Shown piece by piece: positions 40,861-49,143 of a stretch of 64,000 bases of DNA. Origin of the DNA: Caldilineaceae bacterium (GTDB taxonomy: Bacteria > Chloroflexota > Anaerolineae > Caldilineales > Caldilineaceae); NCBI GenBank assembly GCA_026708085.1, contig JAPOVP010000007.1, forward strand, positions 1 to 64,000. Direction: 5' to 3'. The notes below the pieces were generated by a model that was given only the letters and a program-made list of their open reading frames with translations, ran no database searches and was not told the DNA's origin. The translations under genes were made by a program, and so were the position numbers. Positions within the stretch are counted from its first letter, which is position 1, and each line of letters opens with the position of its first letter.

Positions 40861-43323
40861 TTATACACGACCCAAATCATTAGGAATGATAATCCCCAGC
40901 GCCCCCACCGGCGCCCGCTGAAAGAACCGCCTGTAAGCCCGCACCTCAGCCAGCAGTTCCTTCAACTCCTCCTGCAGGAGCCTTCTCTCACTGCCGTCCC
41001 CTTCGCTCCCGTCCCCCGGCATCACCAGCGCGACATCGCCCTCTTCCCACCCCTGCAATCGCAGCAGCCCCTTCTGTTCCAGCCAGAGCAGACTGCAACG
41101 AACGATCTCTTCCGTTAAACCGATGCGGGCCGCCAGCCTGTCAATGGGAAGCTTGCCGTCCTGTACTGCCGCGCCCCGACCCCCATCCTCACCCGGCCGC
41201 ATCGACCACTTTGCCATCCCCGCCACCTGCTTCAGCACTGCATCCGGCTGTGCTTCCGCCGTGTCGCGGCCAATCAAGTACAGTTCAGTTGGGGCTACCC
41301 TTTCCACCAGCCAGTGCAACAGCTCCGGCGACGGCGGACTGCTCCACAACACCAGCGGACGATCCGTCTCGGCCCGGGTCGACGCCAACCGCGAGCGCAA
41401 GGGAATATCTCCCAAACGCGTACCCTCCGCATACCATACCGCGCTTTCGAAGGACGGCAGATCCCCCGCGGATACAAGCTCGCGTCGCAAGTCATGAAGG
41501 ACACACTCCCCCTCCACCCCTTCGACGACGCGCGTCGCCTCTGCTTCTTCCGCCGCCCGCACCGCCTCCAGCGTCAGTTGAGCCGTCCGCTCACCGCGAT
41601 ACTCATTGACGCCCAGCGTGTAGGCAATATCAACCGCACCGCCCGGCAGCTCCACATCCGCGCTGCGCCACCAGACCGCCGTCTGCCTCCTCTCCTCCTT
41701 ATCCTGCAGCAGCAAACGCCGGTGCGCGCCGTCCCGTCCGATCCGACGGTCCTGAACCACCTTCAGACTCTGGGTTACAAATTTGGGCAGCGGGTTGCCG
41801 TTGCCAAAGGGGGCCAGCCTCTCAATCTCCTCTGCCAGCGTAAGGCTTACCTCGGAGAATGGCAGCTCCGCGTCAATTTGCAAGCCTTCCGGCCCCCCAT
41901 CAATTCTGTGTTGGTCGACCTGCCGGCTCAACTCGCGCCGGAAGCGGTCAATGTTAGCCGCCTCCAGCGTCACCCCGGCCGCGCCCGGGTGCCCGCCATG
42001 CTGCATAAGCAGCTCCGCACACCCCGCGATCGCCCCGCCAATATCCACCCCCGCCGTGCTGCGCGCGCTGCCCCGCGCCGGCTCCCCAGGTGGGCTGCAC
42101 AGCAATACCGTCGGCTTGTGATACGCTTCAACCAGCCGCGCCGCAACGATGCCGATGATCCCCGCATGCCAGTTGGGATTCGCCAGAACGATCGCATTGA
42201 AATCCAGCAGGACCGGCTCCCGCTCCAGCATGTCGAACGCAGTCTGCGTGATCTGGCTGGTCAGCAGCCGTCTCTCGTTGTTCAGCCGCTCCATCTGCGC
42301 CGCCAACTGCCCCGCGCGGATCGCGTCATCCGTCGTCAGCAGCTCCACCGCCACCGTCGCATCATCCAACCGCCCCAGCGCGTTCATACGCGGCCCAATC
42401 TGAAAACCGATCGCCTGCGCGTCAACGCTGTCCGGCGACAGCCGGGCGATCTCCATCAGCGCCTTCAGCCCGATCCGTTCCGTCCGCCGCAACCTGTCCA
42501 ACCCGATCTGAAGCAGGTAGCGCGTGTCATGCATCTGCTCCGCAACGTCTGCAACAATACCCAGCGCCACCAGGTCCAGGAACTGGGCCGCACCTTCGGG
42601 GTCGCCCGCCAGTTCATAGAGCCGCTGCACCAGCTTATAGGCCACGCCCACGCCCGGCAGCGTGCGCAACGGATCATCAGCACGCAAAAACTTGGGGTTG
42701 ACGATCGCGTCCGCCCGCCGCACGCTCTGCTCACCGGCCACGTCCGCCGCTTCACCGCATGGCGGCTCCTGGCCCGCTTCAGCGTCGGCAAACTCAGCCG
42801 GCAAGTCATGGTGGTCCGTGACCACCACCGTCAGCCCGGCCTCCTTTGCTATGCCGATCCCCTCACCATCCCCGATGCCCGTGTCGCACGTCAGCAGCAC
42901 GTCCGGCTCAAAGCTCTTGTCCTCCAGCAGCTCCTTCAGTTTCGCGGTTTTGATGCCGTGCCCTTCACTGAAACGGTTCGGCACGTGAAAGCGCACTCGC
43001 TCCGCCCCCGCCAGCTCCTGCAGCGCCGCCACCAGCAGCGTCGTGCTCGTCTGACCGTCAACGTCGAAATCGCCCCAGACAAGGAAGTTCTTACCCTGAC
43101 GGACCGCATCCATCAGGATCTCCGCCGCCCGGTCCAGGCCGACCAGCGCGCTCGGCCGCGCCGGCGCATACGCCGCGCTGTCCAGAAAAGGCAGCGCCTT
43201 CTCCGCAGTGGTCATCCCCCGCTGCGCCAGCAACCGCGCCACCAGAGGATGCCCACCCACCGCAGCCCGCAGCGCCGCCGAAGGTTCAACTAGTGGTCTC
43301 AGAATCCAGGGTTGGGAGGGCAT
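40861..43323 (-). CDS. recJ: Single-stranded-DNA-specific exonuclease RecJ
   Basis: This 820-residue protein degrades single-stranded DNA 5' to 3' in recombination and mismatch repair. The DHH-family metal motifs are present: WGDFDVDGQTS (residues 83-93), CDTGIGDGEG and VVVTDHHDLP (DHH 170-172). The DHHA1 part has NPNWHAGIIGIVAARLVE and HGGHPGAAGVTLE. It is longer than E. coli RecJ (577) because of a roughly 30-residue insert after DHHD and a C-terminal extension of some 240 residues, as in several Chloroflexota and cyanobacteria. The ATG at 43323 gives MPSQPWILRP, the usual N-terminus; the open frame further upstream is not family-like. GC and codon use are high and C-ending, unlike both neighbours. 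Confidence 0.9.
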   Translation of the reverse strand: MPSQPWILRPLVEPSAALRAAVGGHPLVARLLAQRGMTTAEKALPFLDSAAYAPARPSALVGLDRAAEILMDAVRQGKNFLVWGDFDVDGQTSTTLLVAALQELAGAERVRFHVPNRFSEGHGIKTAKLKELLEDKSFEPDVLLTCDTGIGDGEGIGIAKEAGLTVVVTDHHDLPAEFADAEAGQEPPCGEAADVAGEQSVRRADAIVNPKFLRADDPLRTLPGVGVAYKLVQRLYELAGDPEGAAQFLDLVALGIVADVAEQMHDTRYLLQIGLDRLRRTERIGLKALMEIARLSPDSVDAQAIGFQIGPRMNALGRLDDATVAVELLTTDDAIRAGQLAAQMERLNNERRLLTSQITQTAFDMLEREPVLLDFNAIVLANPNWHAGIIGIVAARLVEAYHKPTVLLCSPPGEPARGSARSTAGVDIGGAIAGCAELLMQHGGHPGAAGVTLEAANIDRFRRELSRQVDQHRIDGGPEGLQIDAELPFSEVSLTLAEEIERLAPFGNGNPLPKFVTQSLKVVQDRRIGRDGAHRRLLLQDKEERRQTAVWWRSADVELPGGAVDIAYTLGVNEYRGERTAQLTLEAVRAAEEAEATRVVEGVEGECVLHDLRRELVSAGDLPSFESAVWYAEGTRLGDIPLRSRLASTRAETDRPLVLWSSPPSPELLHWLVERVAPTELYLIGRDTAEAQPDAVLKQVAGMAKWSMRPGEDGGRGAAVQDGKLPIDRLAARIGLTEEIVRCSLLWLEQKGLLRLQGWEEGDVALVMPGDGSEGDGSERRLLQEELKELLAEVRAYRRFFQRAPVGALGIIIPNDLGRV

Positions 43324-43360
43324 AGTAAGCAATGTGGGCAGCGATTTTCGACGACCAGGG

Positions 43361-44005
43361 TCAGAGGTGCCACCCGTTTTCCCGAATTGCGTTGCTGACC
43401 TCTTCTTCCAGAGCCGCAAACGCACTCAGCTGTCTCAACGGCGCATAATCACCTATGAATTCGGTGACGCGTTCCGCATGTTTGGTTACCCGGGAGCTTC
43501 TCAGCCGTCGTCTGTTGAGGTCACTGGCTTGAATGAGTAGCTGGCTCAGGACACCCTTTGGATCGGGTAGACTTTCCAGCCGACTTACTGCGGGCAGTTC
43601 TAGTTGACCCGTATAACGCCTGTTTCCTGCTGCTGCCTTGATAGCGTCTTCATCTATCAAGAGCCAGGCCTCTTGCATTCGAACTGGAATTACGCAGACA
43701 TAAGCGGGCGACAGGCCATCTGGTATAGCAGCAATCGCCTCATGTATCTCTCGTATGCGTTTCTCTCGAGGTTCCCTGTCTGCATCTCGGTGAACAAACA
43801 GGAGATCACAGGGGTAAAACGCAAGGCTGCGTTCTATCTTGTCTGCCAACTTTGGTCTGTCAGGAAGCGGCAAAATGCCAAGATCTGCCCAAGCCGCTTG
43901 AATGGGACAGCGTACTCCATTCTCAATCAACAACCAGTCCAGGACAGGAAGAAGTGCCCTATCGCTACCTCCTTCAGCAACCAGCGTATAGCGGAGTTCC
44001 TCCAT
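43361..44005 (-). CDS. TOPRIM-like (DUF4276-type) partner of the adjacent ATPase
   Basis: This 214-residue protein begins YTLVAEGGSDRALLPVLDWL, where Glu11 sits at the TOPRIM glutamate position, and has LLFVHRDADRE with the DxD pair (Asp74, Asp76). Such small TOPRIM-like proteins (DUF4276, DUF4435) pair with SMC-like ATPases in defence systems: OLD nuclease is the fused form and PARIS AriA/AriB the split form. The ATPase gene ends 2 bp upstream, so the two are one unit. The class here is judged from motifs, not from a search. GC is lower than in recJ. Confidence 0.65.
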   Translation of the reverse strand: MEELRYTLVAEGGSDRALLPVLDWLLIENGVRCPIQAAWADLGILPLPDRPKLADKIERSLAFYPCDLLFVHRDADREPREKRIREIHEAIAAIPDGLSPAYVCVIPVRMQEAWLLIDEDAIKAAAGNRRYTGQLELPAVSRLESLPDPKGVLSQLLIQASDLNRRRLRSSRVTKHAERVTEFIGDYAPLRQLSAFAALEEEVSNAIRENGWHL

Positions 44006-44007
44006 CG

Positions 44008-45441
44008 TCAGTACAGTTCCACATTTTCCATCAGAAGACTCAGTTGACTACCGTTATTCGGTATAGGATTCAGATAGTATAGCAAGCGTCCTTTCATCAC
44101 AGTTCTCTCCCCAGGGGACGCCTCGCCGCGCCAATTGTCCGGCAGCCATCTGAAGACCGCCTTTTGAAAGCGCTTGTCATCGCGGATGGCCTGTTCCGTC
44201 TCCGCTATAAGTAGGCTTTCGGGCGGAACAAGATGTACAACCGCTGGAGAATGGGTATTTACGATCACTTGGCGTAGAGGATTGTCCTTAGCAACAGACC
44301 TTGTAACGTCGACCGCAATGTCCTGAAGCAACTCCAACATGGCCGCAATTCGTTCAGGATGAATTCCGTTTTCCGGCTCCTCCAAACAGATGACGCCCTG
44401 GGCAGAGGGATCGAGCGCCAGCACTGCCAGCGCCAGAAATCGTAGCGTGCCGTCGGACAGAGATCGGGCGGGGTAGGTCGTGCCATTCTTGTCCTGAACT
44501 TGCAAGGTCAGCAACTGCCTCCTCTCATCTCTATCGATACTGACCTCATATCCATCATCAATCAGGTCAGTCAACCTCAAAGCAATCTGTTCGTAAACCC
44601 AAGTATCATGGTCATCAGTACTTTCCGGGCTCTCGGAGTGCGCTAGCGCATAGAGTGTTGCAGGTAGGTGGGAGCCATCGGGACGCATCCCTGGAGGTGT
44701 CATAAAATCGTCGGGCCTGCGCAACGACGAAGGTTCGAGTTGGAGCAAACGCCAAGATTGCATCTCTCGCCGGGCAAGCAGAGCGGTTGGACTTTCGGTC
44801 GCGTTAACGGTTGAGAGTAAGGTTCGAGGAAGATTGCTCGCTGAGAATGACTGAGGGCGCCCACTGCTGCCACCATCTTGGTGCAGACGGATTACTCGCT
44901 GCCCCTCGTGATCCACAGTAGAAATAAATGGAGCCGCCCTGCGTCCTTTGACGACTGAGTTCCGCCAGCTTTTTGCGCTATGATGGAATCTGAGGTGTTT
45001 CCACGCCTCGCCAAGTTTTATGTGCTCCAGGCTCTCCTTGACCAACTCAAATGAACCAGACAATGGCAGTCTGTCATCAACGCGATAGGCCAAGTCCAAA
45101 GAGTAACGCAGAAATGTAAAATTGGCCTTTGCTTCCTGACCCAGGTCGTCTACCCCTTTATCTGGGATTATCATTTCTGCCGTAAATGAGATTCTATTTG
45201 TGTACTCGTTACCTATGCGATGGAACAGACCTTGAACTGATGATGCCTTTTCGTCTTCTGCGCGGACTGACGCGGCGGCATCAACAAATGTGTCGCTGGC
45301 AAGCCTGCTCAGAAATTGTATCGCATCAAACAGGTTGGACTTTCCCGTCCCGTTCGCACCGGCGATGCAGGTGAAAGGGCCAAAGCGGACATCAACGTCG
45401 ACCAGGTTTTTGAAGCCGGATACTTGCAGTCTCGTTAACAT
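44008..45441 (-). CDS. AAA_21/SMC-like ATPase
   Basis: This 477-residue ABC-fold ATPase has Walker A GANGTGKSN (28-36), the signature-like RSLSDGTLRFLALAVL, Walker B VICLEEPENGIHP and an H-loop NTHSP. The coiled-coil arms are short, as in AAA_21/AAA_15 proteins rather than RecN or SMC. GGAGG lies 4-5 bp before the ATG. The TOPRIM-like gene follows after 2 bp. The pair looks like a two-protein OLD or PARIS-type defence unit in which the ATPase holds the TOPRIM nuclease until a phage protein is sensed; that role is inference. Confidence 0.75.
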   Translation of the reverse strand: MLTRLQVSGFKNLVDVDVRFGPFTCIAGANGTGKSNLFDAIQFLSRLASDTFVDAAASVRAEDEKASSVQGLFHRIGNEYTNRISFTAEMIIPDKGVDDLGQEAKANFTFLRYSLDLAYRVDDRLPLSGSFELVKESLEHIKLGEAWKHLRFHHSAKSWRNSVVKGRRAAPFISTVDHEGQRVIRLHQDGGSSGRPQSFSASNLPRTLLSTVNATESPTALLARREMQSWRLLQLEPSSLRRPDDFMTPPGMRPDGSHLPATLYALAHSESPESTDDHDTWVYEQIALRLTDLIDDGYEVSIDRDERRQLLTLQVQDKNGTTYPARSLSDGTLRFLALAVLALDPSAQGVICLEEPENGIHPERIAAMLELLQDIAVDVTRSVAKDNPLRQVIVNTHSPAVVHLVPPESLLIAETEQAIRDDKRFQKAVFRWLPDNWRGEASPGERTVMKGRLLYYLNPIPNNGSQLSLLMENVELY

Positions 45442-45477
45442 AAGGCCTCCATCAGTCTCGAATTCAACCCTTCCCCA

Positions 45478-45675
45478 TCACACCGGAATCCACTCGTAGG
45501 AAAGGTTCGAGACATCGATATGCTCACCCGCATGCTCAACTATCAAGCTGACAATCTTCCCATTGCCGTCCAGTTCAATCAAAAGATCCTCACCTACATC
45601 CCGCGTTTCGACGATTTCCCTGTCAGAAAAATCGATTAAAAGCGTATCAGTATCCTCAAAATATCTCACGTCCAT
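45478..45675 (-). CDS. DUF2283 family small protein
   Basis: This 65-residue protein (MDVRYFEDTDTLLIDFSD at the start, ending VSNLSYEWIPV) matches DUF2283. These short single-domain proteins often lie beside DUF4258 or other toxin-like partners and are presumed antitoxin-like. No DUF4258 gene is adjacent here. It lies between the PD-(D/E)XK nuclease and ATPase genes on the same strand, 36 bp from the ATPase. It is found in the same frame as a longer artefactual open frame; the ATG at 45675 is the sensible start. Confidence 0.7.
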   Translation of the reverse strand: MDVRYFEDTDTLLIDFSDREIVETRDVGEDLLIELDGNGKIVSLIVEHAGEHIDVSNLSYEWIPV

Positions 45676-45709
45676 GGCGCTCCGGGCGATGGCGTTCGGC
45701 GTAGTCCAC

Positions 45710-46588
45710 CTAAAACGCCAGCTCCTGTACCTCCTCCAACGTAAACTCCAACGCCCTCTCCAGTTCCTCGTCCGAAAACGCCTCCTCGTCCTGCTCCTCC
45801 AACTCACTGGCCTCGACGCCGCGATCGCAGCGCGAACGGTAAATGCAGTAGCCGCAGAATCGCTTCCGATTCTCATCCGTATCGGCCACCTTCGGGAAAT
45901 CCCTCTCCCTTTCCCCACTGAGAATCCCGCCCAGCAACTCCTCGAACTTGGCCCGGTTCGCCGCATGCAGTTCACTGCTGTAACAAAAAGCGACCGGCTC
46001 AGCCGGCGCCGCCGTGAACCAGTAGCGCATCTCCACCTGCTCAGGCGCCAGCGGCCCCCACGGCAGCCCCGCGCTCGCTTCCACCAGCACGTACGGATAG
46101 ACAAGCGTCTGCATCCGCTGCTGCAAGATCGCACGCCGCGTCACCCGCTTATTCGTCTTCCAATCAAGGACCACCGCCCGGCGGTCCGTCCCCTCTCCAC
46201 CCACTGCGATCATATCGTAGCGTGCCGCAAGCCGGTACCGCCCCGCCTCAACGTCTAGCGGTATGCTCAGTTCTCGCTCGATTTCAACGACTTCCGTTGG
46301 CAGATCGGCCGGCCGGTGGCGCAGATAGCTCTCAAACCACTCATCCAATGGATGTTCCAAACCGTCCGCCAGCAGGTCGGTCGCCAAACCGGCCTCGACC
46401 CGCTCAACCAGCTGATGAAACTGACTCCCAATTTTCAGCTGCCGCTCGTTTTCGTCATAGGGCGAAGCCTCCAACGCCGGCCACTTGAGCTGCTCCACAT
46501 AGGCCAGCCAGAAACGGCGTGGGCAGTTCACGTAAGATTGCAAGCTGGACTGGCTGAAGGCAAAGGTCGAGGGCAGTTTCAAAGACAC
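45710..46588 (-). CDS. PD-(D/E)XK nuclease with Fe-S cluster cysteines (RecB/Cas4-like)
   Basis: This 292-residue protein has FSQSSLQSYVNCPRRFWLAY (Cys22). The nuclease core shows GSQFHQLVE (His58), ARYDMIAV (Asp125), VVLDWKTNK (Asp142, Lys144) and LQQRMQTLVYP (Gln157). Three C-terminal cysteines in FCGYCIYRSRC complete an AddB/Cas4-type 4Fe-4S site. It ends in a strongly acidic tail. No Cas1/Cas2 or AddA gene is nearby, so it stands alone. The GTG at 46588 begins the family-like N-terminus with AGGAG 13 bp upstream; the start is uncertain. It is the first gene of the minus-strand DNA-enzyme run. Confidence 0.82.
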   Translation of the reverse strand: MSLKLPSTFAFSQSSLQSYVNCPRRFWLAYVEQLKWPALEASPYDENERQLKIGSQFHQLVERVEAGLATDLLADGLEHPLDEWFESYLRHRPADLPTEVVEIERELSIPLDVEAGRYRLAARYDMIAVGGEGTDRRAVVLDWKTNKRVTRRAILQQRMQTLVYPYVLVEASAGLPWGPLAPEQVEMRYWFTAAPAEPVAFCYSSELHAANRAKFEELLGGILSGERERDFPKVADTDENRKRFCGYCIYRSRCDRGVEASELEEQDEEAFSDEELERALEFTLEEVQELAF

Positions 46589-46965
46589 GGTGAACCGTTT
46601 TCTCCTTATGACCAATAGGCCCAAAGGCCCCCACAACTGCCGTAATTGTAGCACACAGGTTCGCCCACCTCAATCAAACCTGCCTTTGTACGTGCCCTGC
46701 CTCCTGGCTTCCAGCTGGCAACGCGCGCCGCGCGCCACTGTGCCAGTACCCCCGCCAGCGTCCATCCGCAGGCGGCCAGCACCCAAATCAACTAAGTCAC
46801 AGTCTGGACAAACGACGACCCCTCCCCGCTCACAAGGTCCGCGATACCCCTGACGTTTGCGGGAATCGCCTACTTCGCATACCATCAGAAAACCATCGCG
46901 CCCCAGGCACAACGGCAGGCGCCCATCCATTCCAACCTCACTCACCCATCCGAGGAACCCGCTCT
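46589..46965. other. Divergent intergenic region, no convincing gene
   Basis: This separates the minus-strand nuclease run from the plus-strand RraA gene. Frames open on both strands have no family character or start signals. Promoters for both directions should lie here, but I see no clear consensus. Confidence 0.5.
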
Positions 46966-47763
46966 ATGAGCAGACCCACCCACGACTACGCGGCCATCGA
47001 AGTCCCGTCTGCCGGCGTGCCCTTGCCCGTTGACGGCGGCCCCGTCACCCGCCCTCAGCCTGAACTCATCGAACAGCTAAAGCGAGTCAGCACCGCCACC
47101 GCCAGCGCCACCATGCACCGTTTCGGCATCCGCCACACCTTTATCCAGGGCCCACTGCCCCGCACACCAGGAGCCAAAGTTGTAGGCCCGGCCGTGACGC
47201 TTGCATTCATGCCCCAAAGAGAGGACGTCTTTTCAGGCGCTGCCCAGGAAGGCGCCGAAAAACGTGGCGCGCTCTGGGCAGTCTTCGAGACCGTCGAAAA
47301 CGGTGACGTGCTCGTCATCCAGGCCTTTGCCAGCCGCTATACCGGCTGCGTCGGCGAAATGCTGACCACCTACTTCAAGGGCCGCGGCGGCGCCGGCATC
47401 GTCGTCGATGGCTGCGTACGCGACTGGCCCAACATTCAGCAGATCGGCGTGCCCCTCTGGACAGTCGGCTTCACGCCCAACTACGCATCTCAGGCCGAAC
47501 TCTTCCCCTGGGGCCTCAACGTGCCCGTCAACATCAGCAACGTGCTTGTCCTTCCCGGAGACGCCATTATCGCCGACGATGACGGCGCCGTCGTCGTCCC
47601 CCGCCAGATGATCCCCCTCGTACTCGAGCACACCCTCGAGCACGAAGAATGGGAGGTCTTCAGCCGCATCAAACTGGCCGAAGGTGGCGCCCTCAGCAAA
47701 TACTACCCGCTCAATGACGAGGGCTGGGCTGAATACGAGGAATGGAAAAAGTACAACGGATAA
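46966..47763 (+). CDS. RraA family protein (HMG/CHA aldolase-like)
   Basis: This 265-residue member of the RraA/demethylmenaquinone-methyltransferase-like fold has the typical GEMLTTYFKGRGGAGIVVDG plus CVRDW, which forms the metal and substrate site, and DDDGAVVVPRQ near the C-terminus. In soil and marine bacteria these are usually aldolases or decarboxylases acting on 4-hydroxy-2-oxoacids. An FAH-family gene follows 43 bp downstream, which supports catabolism of aromatic- or sugar-acid-derived keto acids rather than RNase E control. Confidence 0.83.
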   Translation: MSRPTHDYAAIEVPSAGVPLPVDGGPVTRPQPELIEQLKRVSTATASATMHRFGIRHTFIQGPLPRTPGAKVVGPAVTLAFMPQREDVFSGAAQEGAEKRGALWAVFETVENGDVLVIQAFASRYTGCVGEMLTTYFKGRGGAGIVVDGCVRDWPNIQQIGVPLWTVGFTPNYASQAELFPWGLNVPVNISNVLVLPGDAIIADDDGAVVVPRQMIPLVLEHTLEHEEWEVFSRIKLAEGGALSKYYPLNDEGWAEYEEWKKYNG

Positions 47764-47806
47764 CCCGGCAAACCAACTCTGTGCACCCTTGAAGGAGCAA
47801 GCCCCA

Positions 47807-48622
47807 ATGTATCTCACCAGACACAGTACATCTGCTGGTCCGCGCTGGGCGGTCGATGGCAAGCTGCTGCCCGCCGGCGTGACGCTCAGCACACTGCTGG
47901 CCCTGCCCGAAGGTCGACTGTCCTCGCTGCTCACCGAGCTGGCGACAGACGAAGAGGCCGCCGGCCCGCTGCTGGCGCCCCTAGACGACCACCAGGAAGT
48001 CTGGGGCAGCGGCGTCACCTACCTCCGCAGCCGTGACGCCCGCAAAGCAGAATCCGAGACAGCAGCCGACGTCTATCAGCAGGTCTACGATGCCGACCGC
48101 CCTGAAATCTTCTTCAAACAGGTCGGCTGGCGCACCGTCGGCCACGGCCAGACCGTCCGCATCCGCGCCGACACCACCTGGAACGTGCCCGAACCGGAGC
48201 TCTGCCTCGTAATCAACGCCGCCGCCCACATCGTCGGCTACACCGTCGGCAACGACATGTCCAGCCGCGACATCGAGGGCGCAAACCCCCTCTACCTCCC
48301 CCAGGCCAAGACCTACGACGGCTCAGCCGCGGTCGGCCCCGGCATCCGCTTGGCCGCCGCTGGCGCCCTCACCGATCTCGCAATCAACCTGGAGATCGAG
48401 CGCAACGGAGCCGTCGCCTTCGCCGGCGAAACCTCCACCAGCCAGATGAAGCGCACTTTCCCCGATCTGGCCGAATACCTCATGCGCGAGATGACCTTCC
48501 CCCACGGTGCCCTGCTGATGACCGGCACAGGAATCGTCCCACCCGACGAGTTCACCCTGCAATGCGGTGATATCGCCAGAATAAAGATTGACGGCATGAC
48601 CCTGGAGAACACGATTGCGTAG
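47807..48622 (+). CDS. Fumarylacetoacetate hydrolase (FAH) family protein
   Basis: This 271-residue protein has the metal-site motifs EVWGSGVTYLRS, EPELCLVINAAAHIVGYTVG and NDMSSRDIEG, with KTYDGSAAVGPGI and MTGTGIVPPDEFTL. Members hydrolyse or isomerise C-C bonds in acylpyruvates and sugar-acid lactone pathway intermediates. AAGGAG precedes the ATG at 47807 by 9 bp, which decides the start over longer open frames. It pairs with the RraA gene just upstream. Confidence 0.87.
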   Translation: MYLTRHSTSAGPRWAVDGKLLPAGVTLSTLLALPEGRLSSLLTELATDEEAAGPLLAPLDDHQEVWGSGVTYLRSRDARKAESETAADVYQQVYDADRPEIFFKQVGWRTVGHGQTVRIRADTTWNVPEPELCLVINAAAHIVGYTVGNDMSSRDIEGANPLYLPQAKTYDGSAAVGPGIRLAAAGALTDLAINLEIERNGAVAFAGETSTSQMKRTFPDLAEYLMREMTFPHGALLMTGTGIVPPDEFTLQCGDIARIKIDGMTLENTIA

Positions 48623-48767
48623 CAGTTGCCGTAAAGTTTAAAGCCCGCTGAGGAAAAGGATAAACGGCGAAAATACTTTCCTCCGGCGAGCGCATGTTCG
48701 TAAACGAAACAAGACCGGTGCCGTCTAAACGGTTGAACTATGAAATTTTTGCAAGAAAGTCCACAAG

Positions 48768-49025
48768 ATGGCTAAGGTAGGACGCAAAACTGTAGAGTTA
48801 ACCCAGGTAGTTTCCAGGGATCCCGAAGTCCACAGCGACGACCTGGTGTTCGCCGGTACTCGCGTTCCCGCGGAAATACTGGTGGCCTATCTCTCAAGTG
48901 GCTCCTCAATTGAGGAATTCCTGGAGTCTTTCCCAACGGTTGAGCGCTGGCAGGTCGAGTCGTTTCTCGAATTCTCGCTCGCAGCAATCGATAATCTGCT
49001 GTTTGAAAGTTCGCGTGCTGCTTGA
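48768..49025 (+). CDS. DUF433 family protein, antitoxin-like
   Basis: This 85-residue protein has VVSRDPEVHSDDLVFAGTRV and SSIEEFLESFPTVERWQVES, typical of DUF433 (VapB-like antitoxin, wHTH). The usual partner, a DUF5615 PIN-like toxin, is not present: the next gene is a sulfatase. It appears to be an orphan. The upstream gap is AT-rich (ATGAAATTTTTGCAAG) and contains no other gene. Confidence 0.75.
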   Translation: MAKVGRKTVELTQVVSRDPEVHSDDLVFAGTRVPAEILVAYLSSGSSIEEFLESFPTVERWQVESFLEFSLAAIDNLLFESSRAA

Positions 49026-49143
49026 CTAGGATTTCGATATCCGCTTCACCATCCCCACGACCAACCTGTTAACGAAGCCTCGTTAGCACAAACTCTGCTT
49101 TTGAGACCTGATTACGTCTACCAAACCCGACAGGAACATCTAA

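Noticed and set aside
43361-45441. Calling the pair PARIS outright
   Set aside because: The small partner looks closer to DUF4276 than to the DUF4435 of AriB, and this cannot be settled without a profile search.
45710-46588. Cas4
   Set aside because: No Cas1, Cas2 or CRISPR array is near; length and tail fit the general PD-(D/E)XK_1/AddB-like group equally well.
46670-46945. 91-codon minus-strand frame with a CPDC motif upstream of the nuclease
   Set aside because: No start signal, composition like a shadow of GC-rich intergenic sequence, and no family resemblance I can defend.
48768-49025. Complete toxin-antitoxin pair
   Set aside because: Only the DUF433 antitoxin-like gene is present; no PIN or DUF5615 toxin gene adjoins it.
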